A DNA stretch of 5,026 bases from Candidatus Zixiibacteriota bacterium. Lineage in GTDB: Bacteria; Zixibacteria; MSB-5A5; GN15; FEB-12. The stretch covers positions 1 through 5,026 of the forward strand of contig DAOWMZ010000185.1 of the NCBI GenBank assembly GCA_030642845.1, given 5' to 3'. Positions 1-5,026 of this stretch are shown here, piece by piece. Within the stretch, counting starts at the first letter, position 1. Each line of letters begins with the position of its first letter. Both the position numbers and the translations under genes were made by a program. Under the pieces are notes generated by a model that saw nothing but the letters and a program-made list of their open reading frames with translations, searched no databases and was not told the DNA's origin.

Positions 1-2054
1 GGATTATTGCTTCCGAAACGGGAAGAACCATCCCGGCGTAATACAAATTCGGCCAGATATTTATCTTTATACTTATATGCTACACGCCCAAACAGAGAAA
101 ACAGAGCCCAATTTTCCTGCCAGCCATCGACACGTTCATTCGTGGTTCCGTTGCGCAGATACCTCAGATTAGGTATCTGATCAGGAAAGTTCTGGGCAGA
201 ACTTGAATGTCCGTGAGCATTGCTTCTGATTATTTCAGATCCCAACAGCACATTCAGACTGTGTCTTCCATTGAAATCTTTATCGTATGTCAGGGTATTC
301 TTCCAGGTTTGAATATTAATATATGTTGATGATTCTGTCATCGAATTGGGATTATTGATCCTTCCCTGATACCCCCAGTTTTCATTGAATCTTTTTTCAT
401 CTATGACATTCTGATCGATCCCGTAATCAGATTTAAAAGTAAGCGCATCAAAGATCTGCCAATTGATATAAGCATTCCCGAAAACACGGTTATCTAATAT
501 TGTCCAGTCATACTTTTCAGCAAACCCTACCGGGTTGTAGCCATCGCCGAAAATATGCGCTTGCATGGGATAATAGTCTATATATTCACCATTATTATCG
601 TGGACCGGATAGATTGGAGTTCTGAAAAATGCATAACGAACAACACTTCCTCCGTTGCCCATGTATCCGTCTCCTGAATTTCCGACAACATCAGTAGCAG
701 ATCTGGCAAGATTAATATTGGTCCCGACCGATATTTTCTTCGAGAGCGCTGTATTAATACTGGTTTTTATTGAATACCGGTCATATCCCGAATTAAGGAT
801 GATCCCATCCTGTTTAAAATAATTTCCAGATACCAGATAATTGGTGGCTTCGGTTCCGCCGCTAACGGTCAAATGATGGTTTGTTATTAAAGCTGGTCTG
901 AAAATTTCTTCCCACCAATCGGTATCCGGCAATGTATCGATCATTTCCTGATCGATAATTGTCCGGCCATCAGCAACAGCAGCTTCATTATAAAGCTCTG
1001 TATACTGATCCCTGTTTGTCATTTCAGTCAGATTATAAGCACTTTGTACACCGGTGTATGTACTGTAGTTAATTCGCGGAGCGCCCTTTCCTCCTTTTTT
1101 AGTAGTAATCAATATCACTCCGTTTGCTGCCCTTGCGCCGTATATTGAAGCGGCTGATGCATCTTTTAATATAGAGATGGACTCTATATCAACAGGGGAG
1201 AGTGTATTGAAAGCATCTTTGGTTGGTATGCCGTCAACTATATACAGGGGATCATTGTCATTTATTGTTCCGATTCCTCTGATACGAACCACCACGCCTT
1301 CACCCGGAGCACCTGAAAACTGAGTTACTTTTACTCCTGTAGCTTTGCCCTGGAGAGCCTGATCAATAGTGGGCACCGGTAGGCCTGCCAGCTCCTCCGA
1401 TTTAATGACCGAGACCGATCCTATGATATCACTTTGCTTTTTTGTACCATATCCGATAACCACTACTTCATCCATGGCCACGACACTCATATGCATCGTA
1501 ATATTGATTTCTGTGCGTCCGTTAATGGGCTCTTCTATGGTTTCATACCCCACATATGAGAAAACCATAACCGCATTCATATCAGTTACCTCAATCATAT
1601 AATTTCCGTCAAGATCGGTAATCGTGCCCGTTGTGGTTCCTTTTAGACTAATGGATACTCCGATAAGAGTCTCTCCACTTTCGTCTTTTACATTCCCTTT
1701 GACAACAAAACCTTGAGTTGATTCATTAACAGTTGCCTGAGGAATAATTACAATATGGTCGTCGACATATTTATAGCTGAGTTCCATATCTCTTAATGCA
1801 AGAGCAAGAATATTGTCAACATCTGTCTGTCCGGAATAAAATGTGACCTCTTTGCTTAGGTCAAACTGATCGTTATGGTAAAAAACGCTGTAATCAGTCT
1901 GATTCTCAATATATTGAAATACTTCACGCAGTGTTTTTGTTTGATTGGATTCCTGAGATAGTGCAACTGCTGATATCGAAATCAAGAAAAATATGAGATT
2001 TAAGAATATCAGGTATTTGAATCGCAAATGTGGAAAATGATGATCAGTTTTCAT
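1..2054 (-). CDS. SusC-family TonB-dependent outer-membrane receptor with N-terminal STN domain (3' end outside window)
   Basis: Minus-strand reading from ATG 2054-2052 is open to the left edge, giving about 684 residues; family members are usually around 1,000-1,150 aa, so roughly 60% is present. A signal peptide occupies residues 1-33 (hydrophobic core about 14-31, possible cleavage after AVA31). Residues ~40-105 form an STN (secretin/TonB N-terminus) domain (TLREVFQYIENQTDYSVFYH). Residues ~116-190 are a carboxypeptidase-regulatory-like beta-sandwich (GNVKDESGETLIGVSISLKG, then GTITDLDGNY). The TonB-box region DEVVVIGYGTKK is at ~195-206. The plug spans ~210-320 (LQGKATGVKV, VVVRIRGIGTINDNDPLYIV, SIYGARAANGVILITTKKG), followed by beta-barrel sequence. 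By family knowledge it imports glycan oligomers, usually with a SusD lipoprotein, powered by TonB-ExbBD. The STN domain and the FecR gene 3 bp upstream imply that it also signals to that anti-sigma factor. The substrate cannot be read from the sequence. No clear Shine-Dalgarno precedes the ATG, which is normal in this phylum. Confidence 0.96.
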   Translation of the reverse strand, partial: MKTDHHFPHLRFKYLIFLNLIFFLISISAVALSQESNQTKTLREVFQYIENQTDYSVFYHNDQFDLSKEVTFYSGQTDVDNILALALRDMELSYKYVDDHIVIIPQATVNESTQGFVVKGNVKDESGETLIGVSISLKGTTTGTITDLDGNYMIEVTDMNAVMVFSYVGYETIEEPINGRTEINITMHMSVVAMDEVVVIGYGTKKQSDIIGSVSVIKSEELAGLPVPTIDQALQGKATGVKVTQFSGAPGEGVVVRIRGIGTINDNDPLYIVDGIPTKDAFNTLSPVDIESISILKDASAASIYGARAANGVILITTKKGGKGAPRINYSTYTGVQSAYNLTEMTNRDQYTELYNEAAVADGRTIIDQEMIDTLPDTDWWEEIFRPALITNHHLTVSGGTEATNYLVSGNYFKQDGIILNSGYDRYSIKTSINTALSKKISVGTNINLARSATDVVGNSGDGYMGNGGSVVRYAFFRTPIYPVHDNNGEYIDYYPMQAHIFGDGYNPVGFAEKYDWTILDNRVFGNAYINWQIFDALTFKSDYGIDQNVIDEKRFNENWGYQGRINNPNSMTESSTYINIQTWKNTLTYDKDFNGRHSLNVLLGSEIIRSNAHGHSSSAQNFPDQIPNLRYLRNGTTNERVDGWQENWALFSLFGRVAYKYKDKYLAEFVLRRDGSSRFGSNN

Positions 2055-2057
2055 GTG

Positions 2058-3083
2058 CTAGTTGATAATGATTGTATCCCCGGCTATCTTAAAACTAAAA
2101 TGTGATGTCAGACTAATAATTTCCAGGATTTTTTTGATGTCATCATCCCTTGAAAATTCACCAGTAAACCGGCAACAAAGGATTTGTTTGTTTTGTATGT
2201 CAAATTTCACTTTATATGATCGTTCAAGGTCCATAGCAATATCGCTAAAACAACGATTTCTGAGGATAATCTTCCCTTTTGTCCATGAAGAATACTCTTC
2301 CACGTTTTCAGTCATAAATGTTTTCGAAGAATTAATATCCCGGATAAGAAGATATGTTTGATTTGGATTTAGAGTATAAGATTCCTGATTTTGATCAGAG
2401 ATCATTATTTTCCCTCTTTCAAGGCTTATCTGATGAATGTTCCCGTCAGGGTATGCTTTTACATTAAAAGCAGTACCAAGAACTCTTATCTCGTTTTCAC
2501 AAGTATGTACAATAAATGGTTTACTGGAATTGTAAGTTACATCAAAATATGCCTCTCCTTCAAGATAAACCTCCCTGTTTTTCTTTCCGAGGTTGCTGTT
2601 ATAACTTAGTTTTGTGTCAGAATTTAAAATAACAAGTGTTTCATCAGGTAACAGAATATTCCTGATTTGTCCTTTGGGAACAATAATTTCAGTATCTGTG
2701 ATCAGTTCATACTGATTAAAAATTGATTTGGAGAATAAAGCACCTAATACTGAAATTAGAAATACAATGGCCGCGGCATAATGCCATAATTTAATTTTTA
2801 CTCCAAACCTGGCTGCAGCAGAGACTCTCCTATTACTTAAATCCAGTTTATTATCTAAACGATTCCACTCATTATCAATAAATTTTCCTGGTAGTAATCT
2901 CTTTCTGGGAAAAAGATGGATAATAAAGTTTTTGGCTTCTTCAGCGGTTTTGTGATTACCGGGATTCTTTGCCAGCCACTCTTTCCATATTGTAATATCT
3001 TCAGGTTCTAATCCTTTGGCATAATTAACAAAAGATGCATCAGTAATAAAATCTTCAAATCTGTAGGTTGAAAAATCTTTCAT
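2058..3083 (-). CDS. FecR-family transmembrane anti-sigma factor
   Basis: This complete 341-residue protein is the inner-membrane relay between an outer-membrane receptor and an ECF sigma factor. Residues 1-97 are a cytoplasmic, sigma-binding N-terminal region, with the motif FEDFITDASFVNYAKG and the tryptophan-rich segment ITIWKEWLAKNPGN. One membrane segment lies at ~99-118 (LWHYAAAIVFLISVLGALFS), preceded by basic residues. The periplasmic FecR domain covers ~132-226 (VPKGQIRNILLPDETLVILN, then EVYLEGEAYFDV and VLGTAFNVKAYPDG). A C-terminal DUF4974-type domain covers ~272-339 (FSDIAMDLERSYKVKFDI). Length and domain order are typical of Bacteroidota FecR proteins. The gene lies 69 bp after the sigma gene and ends 3 bp before the SusC start, so the three are probably co-transcribed. 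By family knowledge it holds the sigma factor and responds to the STN domain of the receptor. Nothing is truncated or broken. Confidence 0.95.
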   Translation of the reverse strand: MKDFSTYRFEDFITDASFVNYAKGLEPEDITIWKEWLAKNPGNHKTAEEAKNFIIHLFPRKRLLPGKFIDNEWNRLDNKLDLSNRRVSAAARFGVKIKLWHYAAAIVFLISVLGALFSKSIFNQYELITDTEIIVPKGQIRNILLPDETLVILNSDTKLSYNSNLGKKNREVYLEGEAYFDVTYNSSKPFIVHTCENEIRVLGTAFNVKAYPDGNIHQISLERGKIMISDQNQESYTLNPNQTYLLIRDINSSKTFMTENVEEYSSWTKGKIILRNRCFSDIAMDLERSYKVKFDIQNKQILCCRFTGEFSRDDDIKKILEIISLTSHFSFKIAGDTIIIN

Positions 3084-3086
3084 AAA

Positions 3087-3139
3087 AATTGAGTCTTGTT
3101 ATAATATAAGAGTATAAAAAGTCGATTAGATACTCAATT
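3087..3139. repeat. 8-bp perfect inverted repeat in the sigma-fecR gap
   Basis: AATTGAGT (3087-3094) and ACTCAATT (3132-3139) are exact inverted copies separated by 37 bp of A+T-rich DNA. They nearly fill the 69-bp space between the sigma and FecR genes. The pair could be an operator or a weak long-loop stem in the mRNA, but 8 bp in A+T-rich DNA can arise by chance. I found no TAnnTTTG promoter element for a separate fecR transcript here and no terminator-like T-run after the stem. Confidence 0.3.
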
Positions 3140-3152
3140 GAAATGAAAAACT

Positions 3153-3737
3153 TTAGAACTTTTTTATTTTTTTTCGGAGTGTATTGATTGATCTGTTTAG
3201 CAAATTGGAAACCGATTGTTTATTAATTGATAAGGTCTGGGAAATTTCAGTATTTGACAGATTACAATAGAATTTTAAGTATAGTATCTCTTTTTGTTTG
3301 TTTGTCAACTCTTCAAGAACAGTAATGATTGTTTTCGATATTTGTGATCTGGTTTCCTGTTCAATGATAATATCTTCCTGTGAAAGAATAAACTCTTTCT
3401 CGGGAATTTTACTGATATCCTTAAATGAGAAAAAGCCAACACTTTTTTGAGAACCTTTAAGTAATTTATTTCGAAATATTTGAAATAAATATGCCTTTAT
3501 ATGCTGGACATCTGATAGTCTTTTTTTGTTCTCCCACAAGAGAGAAAACAGATCCTGAATGGTATCAATGATCAGGTTGTTATCATTTACTAATTTGGTT
3601 CCGTAAAAATACAAATCGTTATAATATTTATAGAAAAGAACATGAAGTGCATCAGGCTTGCTCTTCTTAAGCTCGTTCCAAAGCTCACTATCACTCATGT
3701 TTGAAAATTCATGATTTTTTGTGATAGCTATTTTCAT
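3153..3737 (-). CDS. ECF-type RNA polymerase sigma factor (sigma-70 family)
   Basis: This complete protein of 194 residues matches the usual size of Bacteroidota ECF sigma factors. Region 2, which binds core polymerase and the -10-type element, spans ~31-95 (LFYKYYNDLYFYGTKLV, then IQDLFSLLWENKKRL and IKAYLFQIFRNKLLK). Region 4, a helix-turn-helix, spans ~140-190 (LEELTNKQKEILYLKFYCNL, then SNTEISQTLSINKQSVSNLL). The role inferred from the family is to redirect polymerase to the linked uptake locus when released or activated by the FecR protein encoded next. ATG 3737 gives the longest product. A second ATG at 3698 (Met14, reading MSDSELWNELKKSKPDAL) fits where many homologues start and may be the real initiator, shortening the protein to 181 residues. 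No consensus promoter was found directly upstream. The last codons include an eight-A run on the coding strand. Confidence 0.94.
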   Translation of the reverse strand: MKIAITKNHEFSNMSDSELWNELKKSKPDALHVLFYKYYNDLYFYGTKLVNDNNLIIDTIQDLFSLLWENKKRLSDVQHIKAYLFQIFRNKLLKGSQKSVGFFSFKDISKIPEKEFILSQEDIIIEQETRSQISKTIITVLEELTNKQKEILYLKFYCNLSNTEISQTLSINKQSVSNLLNRSINTLRKKIKKF

Positions 3738-3800
3738 AATATATAAAGTTAGTCAACTCAAGTTTTCTTGTCGATAATGAAATGATTATGTAGACAGAAA

Positions 3801-3867
3801 ATGTTGCATGTCTTGGCTTAAAAAGTTATATTTGAGTTAGTTATAAAGCAAATATGATATGCAACAT
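3801..3867. repeat. 9-bp perfect inverted repeat flanking a promoter and start codon
   Basis: ATGTTGCAT (3801-3809) and ATGCAACAT (3859-3867) are exact inverted copies with a 49-bp spacer. The left arm contains the TTG of the -33 promoter element, and the right arm begins with the ATG of the small plus-strand ORF. The arms therefore bracket the whole promoter. The pair could be a two-site operator, a relic of an insertion-sequence end, or chance. Similarity does not extend beyond the nine bases on either side. Confidence 0.4.
3804..3834 (+). promoter_or_regulatory. Bacteroidota primary-sigma promoter, TTG-N20-TATATTTG
   Basis: A -33 TTG at 3804-3806 is followed, after exactly 20 bp, by TATATTTG at 3827-3834. 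This is an exact match to the -7 consensus TAnnTTTG with a spacer in the accepted range. Transcription would start near 3841 and run rightwards, about 18 bases before the ATG at 3859. It points away from the sigma gene, so it cannot drive it. Its direction is antisense to the transposase fragment. Confidence 0.5.
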
Positions 3868-3942
3868 ATTAAAATTACGGAGAATTTAGGAGAATTTCAA
3901 AGCTTCATCGAAAATACCAACATACGGGCTGATCCCTGTTGA
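3859..3942 (+). CDS. 27-codon ORF of unknown function behind a good promoter; probable gene remnant
   Basis: ATG 3859 opens a short reading frame that starts MQHIKITENLGEFQSFIENT and ends at TGA 3940-3942. It has no signal peptide or membrane segment and looks like a soluble, mildly acidic N-terminus. I do not recognise it. It lies about 18 bases downstream of the predicted transcription start. Its stop is 3 bp from the stop of the converging transposase fragment, so the junction of two unrelated pieces of DNA probably lies near 3943. The likeliest reading is the 5' end of a gene, perhaps another transposase, cut off by the insertion or decay of the IS256 element. A genuine small peptide gene is possible, and chance cannot be excluded at this length. 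Confidence 0.25.
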   Translation: MQHIKITENLGEFQSFIENTNIRADPC

Positions 3943-3945
3943 TTT

Positions 3946-4095
3946 TTATTTTTCCACCTGAGGATCAAACTCACCGTTCCGGGAATTACCGCTGTTTTCA
4001 CCTTCTTTTGAATGTTTTTCATAGCCTACCTGATCGGTCATCTCGGCCTTGAACAACTGGTTGATACCTTCTTGGAATAGCAAACTGAAATAAAA
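3946..4095 (-). pseudogene. IS256-family transposase fragment, internally deleted
   Basis: The minus-strand frame, open between TAG 4098-4096 and TAA 3948-3946, encodes LLFQEGINQLFKAEMTDQVG, then YEKHSKEGENSGNSRNG and EFDPQVEK. These are the hallmark blocks of the N-terminal region of IS256-family (mutator-type) transposases, as I recall them: a helical E-M-T-[DE]-x-[LV]-G-Y-E-K-H segment, SGNSRNG, and further on a (D)RNGEFDP block. In intact members about 20-30 residues separate SGNSRNG from GEFDP; here they are joined directly, which implies an in-frame internal deletion. There is no in-frame start codon before the conserved block, and the whole DDE catalytic domain is missing (family length is about 400 aa). 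It cannot make an active transposase. Confidence 0.82.
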
Positions 4096-4162
4096 CTATA
4101 AATAGTAATCTTCCGATTATGGCTTTCTCTATTTTGACAGTTGAGAAAACCACTTCTCAGTT

Positions 4163-4185
4163 AGTGTTTACACAAAATTGTCTAG
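4163..4185 (-). repeat. Probable IS256-type terminal inverted repeat (single copy)
   Basis: On the minus strand this reads CTAGACAATTTTGTGTAAAC and continues CACT. The AATTTTGTGTAAA core resembles the AATTGTGTAAAA end of IS256 as I remember it. It lies about 70 bp upstream of the open part of the transposase fragment, in the correct orientation for the left end. A 6-bp stem (TGAGAA 4142-4147, TTCTCA 4154-4159) lies just inside it. Confidence 0.5.
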
Positions 4186-4224
4186 TTACCCCTTTCCAAC
4201 CTTCTCTATTTATTACCTTATAAA

Positions 4225-5026
4225 TCATAAGACAGTCAAAGGACCCTGATTCTCTGCTACAAATGGATATACCCAATCCGTAGCACGGGGTCCCCATTCA
4301 GGGAGGCTTCTGCCGTATTCCAATGCTCCCATATCAGGTGCATCTCCATTATAACCTCCAATTATATTTGGAATAGCAAACCCTGCATTTATAACCGGTG
4401 ATGTATTTCTTAAGCGCAAATCCGGATGAAGTGCGCTAAAATTAGTATTCCAAATATCTCCAAGAGGAAGACCTCCGGGAATAACCGCATCAAAACATTC
4501 ATTATATGTAACTAAAAATCCGTGTTTCTCCATCCCAAACATATTCTTGAATGCTACTAGTGTTTTAGGTGAATGATCTGCTAAAATAGCTGCTTCCTCA
4601 CTGCTCCATTTATTACTATCCCAATTCTCACCCTGTAGGCTGCCACTGTATGCATTATAATCCAAATCTATAGTTACCGGATCGCGAAGAAAGTCTTCAC
4701 ACCGGTAAAACACTGCTGTTTCACCAGATATGTCACAGAAAATATTATTCCTGGCATATGTATATTGAATAAAATCAGTACCCTTATTCCACGCTGCGCT
4801 ACAAGTTATCATAGTATTGTTGATCATAACTAAACCCGCGGACAGTTGGCGATCTTTTATTGTATTTTCAGCAATATTAAACATACAGTTTTTAACAACA
4901 TATACCGGACCCCCATAATAATATTGAAAACTTATTTCATTAGCCATGGTATATGAAAAACGATTGCCCCAAAGCCGGCAATTAGTTGGTGCAGCTTCAT
5001 CGAATTCACAGGCATCGGTACCGCAA
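4225..5026 (-). CDS. Probable right-handed parallel beta-helix protein, C-terminal part (5' end outside window)
   Basis: The minus-strand frame is open from the right edge to TGA 4227-4225, giving 266 visible residues. A Met at 4947 is internal: 26 coherent in-frame residues precede it (ending NCRLWGNRFSYT), so the gene continues to the right. The first ~100 residues show short, repeating beta-strand turns rich in N, C, V and I (NCRLWGNRFSY, GGPVYVVKNCMFNIAENT, GLVMINNTMIT, YARNNIFCDIS), typical of secreted beta-helix proteins and polysaccharide lyase-like folds. Near the end is the common closing block LRLRNTSPVINAGF, then GDAPDMGALEYG, as in many Bacteroidota and Planctomycetota beta-helix proteins. 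A short tail (PEWGPR to the C-terminus) follows, with no recognisable type IX secretion C-terminal domain. Catalytic residues and substrate cannot be assigned from this part. The signal peptide and any catalytic domain would lie off the window. Role inferred: extracellular or periplasmic polysaccharide binding or cleavage. Confidence 0.8.
   Translation of the reverse strand, partial: CGTDACEFDEAAPTNCRLWGNRFSYTMANEISFQYYYGGPVYVVKNCMFNIAENTIKDRQLSAGLVMINNTMITCSAAWNKGTDFIQYTYARNNIFCDISGETAVFYRCEDFLRDPVTIDLDYNAYSGSLQGENWDSNKWSSEEAAILADHSPKTLVAFKNMFGMEKHGFLVTYNECFDAVIPGGLPLGDIWNTNFSALHPDLRLRNTSPVINAGFAIPNIIGGYNGDAPDMGALEYGRSLPEWGPRATDWVYPFVAENQGPLTVL

Larger units (their letters stand above)
3946..4188 (-). 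mobile_element. Remnant of an IS256-family insertion sequence (5' end and start of the transposase)
   Basis: The remnant includes the transposase fragment and, upstream of it in the transposase orientation, an end-like sequence with the GTGTAAA motif common in IS256-family inverted repeats. The outer limit near 4188 is an estimate. The inner limit is the point where similarity to the transposase stops, near 3946. No matching opposite end or target-site duplication was identified, so the element has lost most of its body and probably its right end. It sits about 40 bp past the end of the beta-helix gene. Confidence 0.65.
3738..4224. other. 487-bp gap between the sigma gene and the beta-helix gene, with mobile-element debris
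   Basis: No intact gene of normal size lies here. From left to right it holds the leader of the sigma gene (3738 to about 3800), a plus-strand Bacteroidota-type promoter, a 27-codon plus-strand ORF, a minus-strand IS256-family transposase fragment, an IS-end-like sequence, and about 40 bp of spacer before the stop codon of the beta-helix gene. I saw no convincing rho-independent terminator after the beta-helix gene, so read-through towards the sigma gene cannot be excluded. Confidence 0.8.

Noticed and set aside
1369..1602. Plus-strand 77-codon reading frame
   Set aside because: It lies wholly inside the SusC plug and carboxypeptidase-like coding region on the other strand and has no protein-like motifs; it is a shadow.
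2062..2609. Two plus-strand reading frames (2062-2361 and 2391-2609)
   Set aside because: Both are antisense to the conserved FecR and DUF4974 domains, which fully explain this DNA.
3744..3751. TAACTTTA on the minus strand as the -7 box of the sigma gene
   Set aside because: The last base departs from TAnnTTTG, there is no TTG at 17-23 bp upstream, and the start site would fall on the ATG.
3791..3796. TAGACA as the opposite end of the IS remnant, matching TAGACA at 4184-4179 on the minus strand
   Set aside because: Only six bases match and the following sequence diverges, so it does not make a credible inverted repeat.
4012..4080. Plus-strand 22-codon ORF starting MFFIAYLIGHL
   Set aside because: It is exactly antisense to the IS256 transposase block, which has the clear family motifs.
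4142..4159. TGAGAA/TTCTCA stem as a terminator for the beta-helix gene
   Set aside because: The stem is only 6 bp and A+T-rich, no T-run follows it in the minus direction, and it lies inside the IS remnant.
4225..4947. Treating Met at 4947 as the start of the beta-helix gene
   Set aside because: The frame stays open to the window edge with similar beta-strand sequence before it, and the protein would lack any signal peptide, so the Met is internal.

Overview
The window looks like a chromosomal stretch from a Bacteroidota bacterium. The evidence is a SusC-type TonB-dependent receptor, an ECF sigma/FecR pair of the Bacteroidota kind (FecR plus DUF4974 domains), a TTG-N20-TATATTTG promoter matching the phylum's -33/-7 consensus, A+T-rich DNA, and start codons without clear Shine-Dalgarno sequences. 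The protein style would suit a polysaccharide-degrading member of the Marinilabiliales/Prolixibacteraceae, but that placement is only an impression.

Layout, left to right; all convincing genes are on the minus strand, so transcription runs right to left. 1-2054 holds the first ~684 codons of a SusC-family outer-membrane receptor with an N-terminal STN signalling domain; its C-terminus lies beyond the left edge. 2058-3083 is a complete FecR-family anti-sigma factor, ending 3 bp before the receptor start. 3153-3737 is a complete ECF sigma factor. 3738-4224 is a 487-bp gap without an intact gene. It holds a broken IS256-family transposase fragment (3946-4095, minus), an IS-end-like sequence (about 4163-4185), and on the plus strand a good Bacteroidota promoter followed by a 27-codon ORF (3859-3942). 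4225-5026 is the C-terminal part of a probable right-handed parallel beta-helix protein whose start lies beyond the right edge.

Sigma factor, FecR and STN-bearing SusC together form a cell-surface signalling and uptake module. In known systems of this type, ligand binding at the receptor is passed through the STN domain to the periplasmic part of FecR, which then changes the activity of the sigma factor and so the transcription of the uptake locus. A SusD-like lipoprotein and degradative enzymes would be expected beyond the left edge. The beta-helix protein could belong to the same glycan locus, but the IS remnant lies between them, so the link is only positional.

No wholly new system is evident. 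The least explained part is the 3738-4224 gap, where a decayed insertion sequence meets an intact-looking promoter and a tiny ORF of unknown origin.
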